Shown here: in pieces, positions 24,052-32,186 of the stretch
Layout: each line of letters opens with the position of its first letter
Numbering within the stretch: the first letter of the stretch is position 1
Made by a program: the position numbers and the translations under genes
NCBI RefSeq assembly: GCF_031624635.1
Contig: NZ_JAMQOQ010000005.1
Coordinates: forward strand, 248,001-312,000
DNA from: Halogeometricum sp. S3BR5-2
GTDB lineage: Archaea > Halobacteriota > Halobacteria > Halobacteriales > Haloferacaceae
Length of the DNA stretch: 64,000 bases
Direction of reading: 5' to 3'
Notes under the pieces: model-generated
The model's database searches: none
Told to the model about the DNA's origin: nothing
The model's input: the letters and a program-made list of their open reading frames with translations, nothing else

Positions 24052-24073
24052 ACCCCTTCGGTTCGAGTCGAAA
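24052..24073 (-). repeat. ORB-like motif downstream of orc1
   Basis: ACCCCTTCGG then TTCGAGTCGAAA, 46 bp after the orc1 stop and in the same orientation as the left-hand origin motifs. The dyad TTCGA-GTCGAA is intact; one base in the core differs. Confidence 0.5.
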
Positions 24074-24099
24074 CGCCTCGGCTCGCCTCTGGACGGTCT

Positions 24100-24984
24100 C
24101 TACGCGGCGCCCGCCGCTCTGTTCGCGGAGTGGAAACCGGGGGGTCCGTCCGCCGCCGAGTTAGTCGTCGTATTCGGCGCCGTCGAATCCGGCGTCGTCG
24201 CGTTCGTCGCCGAGTTCGGCACAGTCGCGGTCGCGCCTGTGGCCGCGGTCGCGGTCGTCGAATAGCCCGTCTCGACGCCCGCGGGCATCGGGAGTATCGC
24301 CCCCGCGAGTTCGAGTCGAACGTACCCGAGGAAGGGGATACGGAGTCGCGCGACGCCCTGTATCCACTCCGGGCGGACCGGTTCGGCGATGCGGCTGGCC
24401 TGGTCGTAGCGGGCGTTCGCGTCGCCTTTGGTGATGAACCCGGCGTGCGGCGCGGGGCAGTAGCTCAACTCCTCGCAGTCGTCGGCGGAGACGTAGTCGG
24501 GGTTCGCCCTGTCGTACCAGTTCTCCCCCTCCTCGACGTGGAAGTGCGCGCGGTGGATGATGGGCGAACCCAGCCTCGACGGCGGGTCGTAGACGACGAC
24601 GGACCCGGCCCCGCCGAACGACTGGTAGCCCTCCTCGCTCCCGACGTCGACGGTGACGACGCCGGTGTCCTCGAACGCGTAGTCGGGGCTGAAGCGGTCG
24701 GGTTCGGTGATGAACACGAGGTCGCCGCGGTACATGTGCGGTTCCATGCTTCCGCTCTCGACGGCGACCATCGGCGGCCAGACGCCGGCGATGGCGAACA
24801 GGAGGAGGCCGAGAACGAGGACGGCGGAGACGCTCACCAGCAGTTCGCGGACGAACAGCAGGGGGCCGTCCTGCGCGTTCAGCAGTCGATGGAGGGGCGA
24901 GTCCGACGACTCGGTACTCGACGCGTCGGGGTTCGGACGAGGCGGGTCGTCGGAGGCGCCCGCGTCGCCCTGGTCGTCGTTCAT
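24100..24984 (-). CDS. sec11: signal peptidase I (archaeal Sec11 type)
   Basis: 294 residues. The cytosolic N-terminal stretch (about 1-42) is acidic; one membrane helix follows (about 46-70), then the catalytic domain outside the cell. The catalytic Ser is in ESGSMEPHM (Ser79) and the His in PIIHRAH (His144). The archaeal Asp residues are in KGDANARYDQ (188/194). This is a Ser-His type enzyme, unlike the bacterial Ser-Lys pair. It removes signal peptides from Sec and some Tat substrates. A second hydrophobic segment precedes a Thr/Ala/Asn-rich tail (about 245-294). It is convergent with orc1 and divergent from polD1, the conserved haloarchaeal order. Confidence 0.92.
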   Translation of the reverse strand: MNDDQGDAGASDDPPRPNPDASSTESSDSPLHRLLNAQDGPLLFVRELLVSVSAVLVLGLLLFAIAGVWPPMVAVESGSMEPHMYRGDLVFITEPDRFSPDYAFEDTGVVTVDVGSEEGYQSFGGAGSVVVYDPPSRLGSPIIHRAHFHVEEGENWYDRANPDYVSADDCEELSYCPAPHAGFITKGDANARYDQASRIAEPVRPEWIQGVARLRIPFLGYVRLELAGAILPMPAGVETGYSTTATAATGATATVPNSATNATTPDSTAPNTTTNSAADGPPGFHSANRAAGAA

Positions 24985-25078
24985 CTACCCCTGCGTTCTC
25001 CGCCGTCGAGTTTTAACGTTCTGGGACTCGGTCTCGGATTTTCAGTACGCTTTTCTCCGACGTCGCCGTTCGACCGGT

Positions 25079-26752
25079 GTGCCTCTGGAGACGCCGGCCC
25101 GCATCGTCCGCGAACTCGCGCGCCACGGCTACAACGCCGAACGGGAGGCCGTGACGCTCATCGCGGGCGCCGCAGACCCCGGGACGACGCTCGCGCGCGC
25201 CGTCGAGCATGCCGGCCCCGACTCCTTCCGCGTCACCGCCGAGGACGTCCGCGCGGTGCTCGACGCCGGCCCGAACGCGACTGACGCGCCCGTCTCCGAC
25301 CCCGCCTCGCCCGCCGAAACCCCGCCTACCGACCCCGGAACGACCGACCCGACGACGGACGGCGGGGCGGCGGCCGGAAGACCCGCGGATAACGACGCCC
25401 ACGAATCCGCCTCTACCCCCGCTTCCACCCCCTCGACAGACCCCTCTACTTCGAGTGGAGAAACGAACGACGAAGACTCGATAGGACCGAAATCGGCTGC
25501 ACCCGAAACAGAGGGGAACCGGTCCGGACGCAGTTTGGACACGTCGCTCCGGTCGCTCGACGTCGCCAACGACATGACCGGACAGAGCACCGGAACGGGC
25601 GAGTACGGCGACTTCGTGAAGGTGTTCAAGGACCGTTACGAGAAGCTCTCCCGACAGCTTCGCGGCCGGGTGAACCACCGGCCCGCCGAGGCCATCCAGT
25701 CGATGTCCGGCGGCAGCGACGCGGCGATGGTCGGCCTCGTCAACGACATCCGGTCGACGGCCAGCGGTCACTGGCTGGTCGAACTGGAGGACACGACGGG
25801 GACGTTCCCCTGTCTCGTGATGAAGGACCGCGAGTTCGCCTCGGCGGTGGAGGAACTCCTCTTAGACGAGTGCATCGCCGTCGAGGGCACTCTGGCCGAC
25901 GACGCGGGCATCATGTTCGTCGACTCGATGTACTCCCCGGACGTGCCGCGGACGTACAGGCCGAACACCGCGGACAGACACGTGCAGGCGGCGCTCATCT
26001 CCGACGTGCACGTCGGGAGTCAGGAGTTCATGACCGACGCGTGGCAGCGATTCACCTCGTGGCTTCACACCGAGGAGGCCGAACACGTGGAGTACCTCCT
26101 CATCGCGGGCGACATGGTGGAAGGCGTCGGCGTCTACCCGAACCAGGACGAGGAGTTGGACATCGTCGACATCTACGACCAGTACGAGCAGTTCTCCGAG
26201 CACCTCAAAGAGGTGCCGGGCGACATGGAGATAGTGATGATACCGGGCAACCACGACGCCGTCCGCCTCGCCGAACCCCAACCCGGGTTCGACGAGCACC
26301 TCCGCGACATCATGTCCGTCCACGACGCACACATCACGAGCAACCCCTCGACGGTGACCCTGGAGGGTGTGAAGGTGCTGATGTACCACGGCGTCTCGCT
26401 GGACGAGGTTATCGCCGAACTCCCCGCGGAGTCGGCCAGTTACGACGAACCGCACAAGGCGATGTACCAGTTGTTGAAGAAGCGCCACGTCGCCCCGCAG
26501 TACGGCGGGCACACCCGCCTCGCGCCCGAGGAGAAGGACTACCTCGTGATGGAGGAGGTGCCCGACGTGTTCCACACGGGCCACGTCCACAAACTCGGCT
26601 GGGGGAAGTACCACAACGTCCTCGCGGTCAACTCCGGGTGCTGGCAGGCCCAGACCGACTTCCAGAAGTCGGTCAACATCGACCCCGACGCGGGCTACGC
26701 GCCCATCCTCGATTTGGACACGCTGGAGATGACCGTTCGAAAGTTCTCCTGA
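25079..26752 (+). CDS. polD1: DNA polymerase D (family D) small subunit DP1
   Basis: 557 residues from GTG at 25079; no closer upstream in-frame start is credible. The N-terminal helical domain (about 1-60) is followed by a long Thr/Ser/Pro/Ala linker (about 65-165), an OB-fold region (about 190-295) and a metallophosphoesterase domain. Phosphoesterase motifs are ISDVHVGS (about 305), AGDMVEG (about 342), PGNHD (about 389) and GHVHKLG (about 501), consistent with active 3'-5' exonuclease. DP1 pairs with the large subunit DP2, not in this window, to form the archaeal replicative polymerase. Two ORB-like motifs lie within the linker-encoding DNA (25440-25517). Confidence 0.94.
   Translation: MPLETPARIVRELARHGYNAEREAVTLIAGAADPGTTLARAVEHAGPDSFRVTAEDVRAVLDAGPNATDAPVSDPASPAETPPTDPGTTDPTTDGGAAAGRPADNDAHESASTPASTPSTDPSTSSGETNDEDSIGPKSAAPETEGNRSGRSLDTSLRSLDVANDMTGQSTGTGEYGDFVKVFKDRYEKLSRQLRGRVNHRPAEAIQSMSGGSDAAMVGLVNDIRSTASGHWLVELEDTTGTFPCLVMKDREFASAVEELLLDECIAVEGTLADDAGIMFVDSMYSPDVPRTYRPNTADRHVQAALISDVHVGSQEFMTDAWQRFTSWLHTEEAEHVEYLLIAGDMVEGVGVYPNQDEELDIVDIYDQYEQFSEHLKEVPGDMEIVMIPGNHDAVRLAEPQPGFDEHLRDIMSVHDAHITSNPSTVTLEGVKVLMYHGVSLDEVIAELPAESASYDEPHKAMYQLLKKRHVAPQYGGHTRLAPEEKDYLVMEEVPDVFHTGHVHKLGWGKYHNVLAVNSGCWQAQTDFQKSVNIDPDAGYAPILDLDTLEMTVRKFS
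25440..25461 (-). repeat. ORB-like motif inside polD1
   Basis: ACCCCTCTACTTCGAGTGGA in the sequence encoding the Ser/Thr-rich linker. The dyad arm is intact but the core is changed (GAAGTAGAGGGGT on the minus strand). Confidence 0.4.
25496..25517 (+). repeat. ORB-like motif inside polD1
   Basis: ACCCGAAACAGAGGGGA, partner of the motif 35 bp upstream and in opposite orientation. The G-string lacks the final T. Both fall in low-complexity coding DNA. Confidence 0.4.
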
Positions 26753-26865
26753 ATTCCGACGACTCCGCGACACCTCCCGCCTACGCCCCGCGGTAGCACA
26801 CGTACTGTGCGCGGCCGCGACACGTCCGCCGCCCGTTCTTCAGCGTCCGGACGCAATCACGCACG

Positions 26866-27996
26866 ATGACCGACTCGGACTCCCTCTTCGACGCCGTGAC
26901 GCTGAACGACATCGAACTGGACGGTCGCGTCGGCCTCGCGCCGATGACGCGGGTCAGCGCGACGGACGACGGCCGCGCGACCGACGAGATGGCCCGCTAC
27001 TACGCGAAGTTCGCCGACGGGGGGTTCTCGTTCCTCATCACCGAGGGTACCTACACCGACGACGCCTACAGTCAGGGCTACCTGAACCAACCCGGACTGG
27101 TCACCGACGAACAGGTCGAGGCCTGGCGCGGCGTCGTCGACGCCGTTCACGACGCCGAGGCACCCATCTTCGCGCAGTTGATGCACGCCGGCGCGCAGGC
27201 GCAGGGCAACCCGCACGTCGAGGACGGGGAGACCATCGCCCCCTCCGGCGTCCAACCCGAGGGCGAGATGGCCGAGGCGTACGGCGGGAGCGGGGAGTAC
27301 TACGTCCCGAACAGAGCCACGAAGGAGCAACTCGAGGACGCCCGCGAGGGGTTCGTCGAAGCGGCGAAGAACGCCCGGAAGGCGGGCTTCGAGGGCGTGG
27401 AGATACACGCCGCGAACGGCTACCTCCTCAACGAGTTCCTCGCGGCGGACGCGAACCGCCGCGACGACGAGTTCGGCGGCGACCCGGAGGCGCGCGCTCG
27501 CTACCCGGCAAGTGTGGTCGAGGCCGTCGCCGAGGAACTGCCCGAGGAGTTCGTCGTCGGCGTCCGCGTCTCGCAGACGAAGGTGAGCGACGCGGAGTAC
27601 GAGTGGGCCGAGGGCGAAGACGCCGCCGAGGCGTTCTTCGGCGCCTTCTCCGACGCGGGCGCGGATTACCTGCACGTCACCGACCCCGACGTCACGGCGC
27701 CGGCGTTCGGCGACGGGGGACCGACGCTGGCGGAACACGCCGTCGAGTACGGCGACGCGCCCGTCGTCGCTAACGGCGGCCTCACCGACCCCGAGGACGC
27801 CCGCGGGGCGGTCGAGGCGGGGTCCGACCTCGTGACGTTGGCGACGGGTGCGCTGGCGAACCCCGACTGGCCGCGCCGCGTCCGGTCGGGCGCCGACGTC
27901 GAGGACCTCGACGAGTTCGACCCCGAGGCGTTCCTCGCCCCAAGCGCGTCGATAGCGGACCACGAGGTGCCGTCCGAGGCGAGCGCGGACGACTGA
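26866..27996 (+). CDS. old yellow enzyme family NADH:flavin oxidoreductase
   Basis: 376 residues forming a single FMN-binding TIM barrel. Family features visible: LAPMTRVSAT (FMN contact, about 25-34), HAGAQAQGNPH (about 103), the substrate/flavin pair GVEIHAANGYLLNEFL (about 178-193; the usual HxxH/HxxN set is HAAN here), a DEFGG segment and the phosphate-binding VVANGGL...LATGALANPDWP near the C-terminus. It probably reduces alpha,beta-unsaturated carbonyls with NAD(P)H. Length and barrel are complete, with no fused FeS/FAD module, so it is not a 2,4-dienoyl-CoA reductase. It appears monocistronic. Confidence 0.87.
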   Translation: MTDSDSLFDAVTLNDIELDGRVGLAPMTRVSATDDGRATDEMARYYAKFADGGFSFLITEGTYTDDAYSQGYLNQPGLVTDEQVEAWRGVVDAVHDAEAPIFAQLMHAGAQAQGNPHVEDGETIAPSGVQPEGEMAEAYGGSGEYYVPNRATKEQLEDAREGFVEAAKNARKAGFEGVEIHAANGYLLNEFLAADANRRDDEFGGDPEARARYPASVVEAVAEELPEEFVVGVRVSQTKVSDAEYEWAEGEDAAEAFFGAFSDAGADYLHVTDPDVTAPAFGDGGPTLAEHAVEYGDAPVVANGGLTDPEDARGAVEAGSDLVTLATGALANPDWPRRVRSGADVEDLDEFDPEAFLAPSASIADHEVPSEASADD

Positions 27997-28008
27997 GACC
28001 GAACGCCG

Positions 28009-28440
28009 TCAGGGCTCCATCCCGAACCGAACCGTCTCCTCGCTCATGAACCGCGGTCCGGGGCCGAGGCGTTCGAACCCCGCGCGCTCGGCCGCCTCGT
28101 GGTGGTCGGTGGCCGACGCGACGGCGAGATACTCGACGCGCAAGCGCTCATTCGAGGCGAAGCGGACGGGTTCGCCCAGCAGTCGCTCGACGGCCTCCGC
28201 GGACCCGCCGAGTTGGGTGACGTGGACGGTGTCGTCGCGGACGTCGAACGCGACGAAGCCGAGGAGTTCGGCGTCCGCGGCGTCGGTGTCGGCGTTCGGG
28301 TCGGACGCCTCGCGCCGCCGTTCGGCCACGCGGACGGTCCGGTCGTGGACGACGTTCCGCATCACGTCGGTCGGGACGTCGGCGATGGCGGCCAGCGATT
28401 CGGCGTCCGTTTCGAGGGCGTCTCGTACCTCCGCGTCCAT
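28009..28440 (-). CDS. conserved haloarchaeal protein, possibly acetyltransferase-like
   Basis: 143 residues from ATG at 28440. The pattern VRDALETDAESLAAIADVPTDVMRNVVHDRTVRVAE, then LGFVAFDVRDDTVHVTQLGGS, RVEYLAVAS and a C-terminal HEAAERAGFERLGPGPRF resembles a GNAT fold (strand-helix order and the AERAGFERLG ending). The acetyl-CoA pyrophosphate loop (Q/RxxGxG/A) is not evident, so activity is uncertain. A TATA-like CTTTATCAC on the minus strand, about 27 bp upstream, points to a leaderless mRNA. Function unknown. Confidence 0.6.
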   Translation of the reverse strand: MDAEVRDALETDAESLAAIADVPTDVMRNVVHDRTVRVAERRREASDPNADTDAADAELLGFVAFDVRDDTVHVTQLGGSAEAVERLLGEPVRFASNERLRVEYLAVASATDHHEAAERAGFERLGPGPRFMSEETVRFGMEP

Positions 28441-28621
28441 ACCGTATGGTACCACGCCGCAGTGATAAAGGCCGCTGTCGGCCGGAGGCGTCGCTGTGAA
28501 CGGGACTCGCCGCCGGTGGTCGGTGCGGCCCCCGTCTCCGACGGTCCGACAGCCCCCGCAACCGCGAACCTGTCAGTCGGACCGGACTGTCGGCGTCGGC
28601 AACGGTTGAAGGGGGAGACAC

Positions 28622-28630
28622 AGTTATACG
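28622..28630 (+). promoter_or_regulatory. TATA box before the lysC unit
   Basis: AGTTATACG ends 23 bp before the ATG at 28653. This spacing predicts an mRNA that starts at or within a few bases of that ATG, that is, upstream of the lysC start by about 53 nt. Confidence 0.5.
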
Positions 28631-28652
28631 CGGCCCCACGCTACCCCCGCGC

Positions 28653-28715
28653 ATGCCACAGCACCAGTCTCAGTCTCTGCGGGCGAATCGGCCGGGGGTC
28701 GGGCCGTGCGAGTAG
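28653..28715 (+). CDS. 20-residue upstream ORF overlapping lysC
   Basis: ATG to TAG, 21 codons, placed exactly where a leaderless transcript from the TATA box at 28622 should begin. The stop lies 7 bp beyond the lysC GTG, in a different frame, so the two overlap by 10 bp. The peptide is Gln/Ser-rich at first, then Arg/Pro/Gly, ending PCE. It has no run of Lys, Thr or Met codons, so classical attenuation by end products is unlikely. It may allow translational coupling of lysC, or be chance. Confidence 0.4.
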   Translation: MPQHQSQSLRANRPGVGPCE

Positions 28716-29884
28716 TCGCGAAGTTCGGGGGAACCTCGCTCGGAAGCGGCGACCGGATCAACCGCGCCGCCGACTCCGTCGCCGCCGCCGTCGAACAGGG
28801 TCACGAGATAGCCGTCGTCGCCTCCGCGATGGGCAACACGACGGACGACCTTCTCGACGAGATACAGTTCGAGGCCGACGACCGCGACCGGGCCGAAATC
28901 GTCTCGATGGGCGAGCGAACCAGCGTCCGGATGCTGAAGGCGGCCTTGACCGCCCGCGGCGTGAACGCCCTGTTCGTCGAACCCGGCTCCGAGGCGTGGC
29001 CGGTCATCACGAACGACCTCGGCGAGGTGGACGTCGAGGAGACGAAGCGGCGCGCCGCGAAACTCGCCGCCGACATGGACGGCGTCGTCCCCGTCATCAC
29101 CGGTTTTCTCGCGCAGAATCACGACGGCGAGATAACGACGCTCGGCCGCGGCGGGTCGGACACGACGGCCGTGATGATGGGCCGGTACATGGACGCCGAC
29201 GAAGTCGTCATCGTCACCGACGTCGAGGGCGTCATGACGGGCGACCCGCACGTCGTCGAGGGGGCGCGGAACGTCGGACGCATCACCGTCGACGAACTCC
29301 GGAACCTCTCGTTCCGCGGGGCCGAAGTGGTCGCCCCGTCGGCGCTCTCCTACAAGGACGACACCCTCGGCGTCCGCGTCGTCCACTACCAGCACGGCAA
29401 CCTCCTGACCGGCGGGACGCTCATCGAGGGGGAGTTTCACAACCTCATCGACATGCAGGAGAACCCCCTCGCGTGCATCACCGTCGCGGGGCGTTCCATC
29501 CGAAACCGGCCGGGTATCCTCGCGGACCTCTCGCAGGCCCTCCGCGAACGCGACGTGAACGTCGACGCCGTCGCCAGCGGGATGGACTCGGTCACCTTCT
29601 ACATCGACGAGGACCGCGCCGAGGAGGCCGAGAACCTCCTGCACTCGAAGGTCGTCGACGAGCAGTCGCTCTCCTCGGTCACCGTCGCGGACGGCCTCGC
29701 CGTCATCCGCGTCACGGGCGGGGAACTCCCCAACCGACCGGGCGTCATGCTCGACATCGTCCAACCCATCTCCGAGGCCGGAATCAACATCCACGACGTC
29801 ATCACCTCCGCCACCTCCGTCGCCATCTTCGTCGCGTGGGACGACCGCGAGGAGACGCTCAGCATCGTCCAAGACGAGTTCTAA
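28706..29884 (+). CDS. lysC: aspartate kinase
   Basis: 392 residues from GTG. N-terminal amino-acid kinase domain: KFGGTSLGSGDRIN (about 6-19), SMGERTS (about 71-77), GFLAQNHDGEITTLGRGGSDTTA (about 132-154) and TDVEGVMTGDP (about 173-183). The C-terminal regulatory part has two ACT domains (about 255-325 and 330-392; RPGILADLSQAL, RPGVMLDIVQPI). It phosphorylates L-aspartate, the first step towards Thr, Met and Lys, and the ACT domains suggest feedback inhibition. The short upstream ORF overlaps its start. Gene order lysC then tryptophanase is familiar from other Haloferacales. Confidence 0.94.
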   Translation: MRVVAKFGGTSLGSGDRINRAADSVAAAVEQGHEIAVVASAMGNTTDDLLDEIQFEADDRDRAEIVSMGERTSVRMLKAALTARGVNALFVEPGSEAWPVITNDLGEVDVEETKRRAAKLAADMDGVVPVITGFLAQNHDGEITTLGRGGSDTTAVMMGRYMDADEVVIVTDVEGVMTGDPHVVEGARNVGRITVDELRNLSFRGAEVVAPSALSYKDDTLGVRVVHYQHGNLLTGGTLIEGEFHNLIDMQENPLACITVAGRSIRNRPGILADLSQALRERDVNVDAVASGMDSVTFYIDEDRAEEAENLLHSKVVDEQSLSSVTVADGLAVIRVTGGELPNRPGVMLDIVQPISEAGINIHDVITSATSVAIFVAWDDREETLSIVQDEF

Positions 29885-30066
29885 CTCCCGACTCTTCGAC
29901 CTCGGCACCGGTTTTCCGCATCTCCGCGCGTCGAGGGACGACTCCGTCCACTGTCGTCGTTCTCCGGTCCTCTCCGCCGCCGACCGTTCCCCGTCGCCTG
30001 AAACCCGCCGGAGTCCCTCGATTATCCTCGGGAACGACCTTCACGGCGGGCGGCGTGTGCTCTCCC

Positions 30067-31428
30067 ATGCGCTCGTACAAAGCGAAGATGGTCGAACCCA
30101 TCACCCTCCCCTCGCGCGAGGACCGCGAGTCGGCCCTCGATGCCGCCGGGTACAACGCCTTCAATCTCGACGCAGACGACGTGTACGTCGACCTCCTGAC
30201 CGACTCGGGAACCGGAACGATGAGCGCCGAGCAGTGGGGGGCGCTGATGCGCGGCGACGAGGCCTACGCCGGCAGTCGAAGCTTCGAGGAACTCCGCGAG
30301 GCCGTCCGCGACGTGATGGGCTTCGAGCACGTCGTCCCCACTCACCAGGGACGCGGCGCGGAGAACGTCGTCTACGGCGTCCTCGTCGACGAGGGCGACG
30401 CCGTGCCGAACAACGCGCACTTCGACACGACGCGCGCCCACGTCGCCAATCAGGGCGCCGACCCCGTAGACTGTCCGCACGAACTCGCCCGCGACCCGGA
30501 CGCCGACCACCCGTTCAAGGGGAACTTCGACGTCGAGGCGGGGTGGGAACTGGTCGAGGAAGTCGGCGCCGACGCGATTCCCGTCGTCGTCCTCACGGTG
30601 ACGAACAACTCCGTCGCCGGCCAACCCGTCAGCGTCGCCAACACCCGCGAAGTGGCCGCCTTCGCCGACGAGATAGACGCGACGTTCGTGATTGACGCCT
30701 GTCGGTTCGCCGAGAACGCCCACTTCGTCCGGGAGCGAGAGGCCGAGTTCGCGGACGCGACGGTGGCCGAAATCGCTCGCGAACAGCTTTCGTACGCCGA
30801 CGCGGTGACGATGTCGGGCAAGAAGGACGCCCTCGTCAACATCGGCGGCTTCGCCGCGATGGACGACCCCGACCTCTTCGAGGCGGCCAAGCAACGGGGC
30901 ATCCTCTACGAGGGCTTCCCCACCTACGGCGGTCTCGCCGGGCGCGACGTCGCGGCGATGGCCGTCGGCCTCCGGGAGGCCGTCGAACCGCCGTACGTCG
31001 GAGAGCGGGTCGAACAGGTGGCCGAACTCGGCCGCCTCCTGACCGACCGGGGCGTCCCCGTCTACGAACCGACCGGCGGCCACGCCGTCTACGTCGACGC
31101 CGGGTCCGTCCTCCCGCACGTCCCGAAAGAGCGCTTCCCCGGGCAGGAACTCGTCTGCGCGCTCTACCTCGAAGGCGGCGTCCGCGGCGTCGAACTCGGC
31201 GGCTTCGCGTTCCCCGGGACCGACCGCCCGGACCTCGTCAGACTGGCGCTCCCCCGCCGAACGTACTCGCGCGAACACCTCGAACACGTCGCGGAGACGG
31301 CCGCCGCGGTGCGGGAGTCCGCCGAGCGCTACGAGGGGCTGGAAATCGTCGAGGAACCGGAGATGAAGGAACTCCGGCATTTCTCGGCGCGGCTGGAACC
31401 CGTTTCGGCCTCTCTCTCGGCCGACTGA
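30067..31428 (+). CDS. tnaA: tryptophanase / tyrosine phenol-lyase family enzyme
   Basis: 453 residues from ATG at 30067. Fold-type I PLP enzyme of the beta-eliminating lyase family. Signatures: YKAKMVEPI at the N-terminus, LTDSGTGTMS (about 49-58), PTHQGRGAENV (about 97), NAHFDTTRAHV (about 118), VTNNSVAGQPVS (about 179) and the PLP-lysine loop MSGKKDALVNIGG (Lys252-Lys253). GLAGRDVAAMA and PTGGHAVYVDA follow. It splits L-tryptophan into indole, pyruvate and ammonia, or L-tyrosine into phenol; tryptophanase is favoured from its usual naming in haloarchaea. It lies 182 bp after lysC with its own promoter region. Confidence 0.87.
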   Translation: MRSYKAKMVEPITLPSREDRESALDAAGYNAFNLDADDVYVDLLTDSGTGTMSAEQWGALMRGDEAYAGSRSFEELREAVRDVMGFEHVVPTHQGRGAENVVYGVLVDEGDAVPNNAHFDTTRAHVANQGADPVDCPHELARDPDADHPFKGNFDVEAGWELVEEVGADAIPVVVLTVTNNSVAGQPVSVANTREVAAFADEIDATFVIDACRFAENAHFVREREAEFADATVAEIAREQLSYADAVTMSGKKDALVNIGGFAAMDDPDLFEAAKQRGILYEGFPTYGGLAGRDVAAMAVGLREAVEPPYVGERVEQVAELGRLLTDRGVPVYEPTGGHAVYVDAGSVLPHVPKERFPGQELVCALYLEGGVRGVELGGFAFPGTDRPDLVRLALPRRTYSREHLEHVAETAAAVRESAERYEGLEIVEEPEMKELRHFSARLEPVSASLSAD

Positions 31429-31464
31429 CTCCGTCCCTCTTCCCGACTCACTCACGTTCGACTC

Positions 31465-32055
31465 TCAGGAGACCGACCCGACGCTCTCCAGCACGAACAG
31501 CGTGATGAGGAGTCGGCCGACCGTCCCGACGAACGCCGCCGCCGCGAACTTCGCCCGTTCGAGGTCGAGCACGGCGAAGGCGTACAGCAGCAGCGTATCG
31601 GGGAACATCGGCACCATCAGCGTCCCCGCCAGTCCGACGTAGCCGTACCGCTGGACGAGGTCGACGACGCGACGCTGCGACCACGCCACGGGGTCGACGC
31701 CGAGCGAGCGCACCGCTCGAATCGCGGGACCGGACCGGGTGGCGCGGGTTCCGAGCGACAGGGCGGCGACGCTCCCGAGCGCCTTACCGAGGCTGCTCAC
31801 GACGACGACGAGCGCGATTTCCACCGCCGTCGGCGCGCCGAGTTTCAGCGTCCCCTCCACCGCCGGGACGAGCACCGCCTCGCCCGGAAGCGGTAGGACG
31901 ACGGCGATGAGCACCGAGTAGACGAAGATGAGGGCCAGTCCGCCCCACCCGCTCGCCGCCCGCACCGCTTCGGCGACGACGCCGTCCCCGAATCCGGGGA
32001 GGGCGAATACGGCGGCGGCGACCGAGACGGAGACGGGAAGGAGTGACGGGAACAT
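31465..32055 (-). CDS. VTT/DedA-like membrane protein
   Basis: 196 residues with five to six hydrophobic segments. Features of the VTT (SNARE-associated/DedA/YqaA) family: a re-entrant loop segment VLPLPGEAVLVPAVEGTLKLG (about 53-73), the ALVVVVSSLGKALGSVAALSLG helix, a polar loop, then YGYVGLAGTLMVPMFPDTLLLYAFAVL. Members are implicated in lipid scrambling and membrane potential homeostasis. The archaeal function is unproven. It is convergent with tnaA. Confidence 0.75.
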   Translation of the reverse strand: MFPSLLPVSVSVAAAVFALPGFGDGVVAEAVRAASGWGGLALIFVYSVLIAVVLPLPGEAVLVPAVEGTLKLGAPTAVEIALVVVVSSLGKALGSVAALSLGTRATRSGPAIRAVRSLGVDPVAWSQRRVVDLVQRYGYVGLAGTLMVPMFPDTLLLYAFAVLDLERAKFAAAAFVGTVGRLLITLFVLESVGSVS

Positions 32056-32186
32056 GGTTCGTTTCGACGGCCGCGCGTCACCGCGCCGGCCGTCGCTGAG
32101 ACCGGGTCGCTCCCGGACGGGTAATCCCTATCGGCCCCGTCGAATCCCTTCGACGGTTCGGTTCCGTCGCTCGCGTCCGCCGCCGG

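Noticed and set aside
28099-30066. Long in-frame upstream extension of tryptophanase (start at 28099)
   Set aside because: The extension is antisense to the 28009-28440 gene and out of frame inside lysC; the ATG at 30067 fits the family N-terminus.
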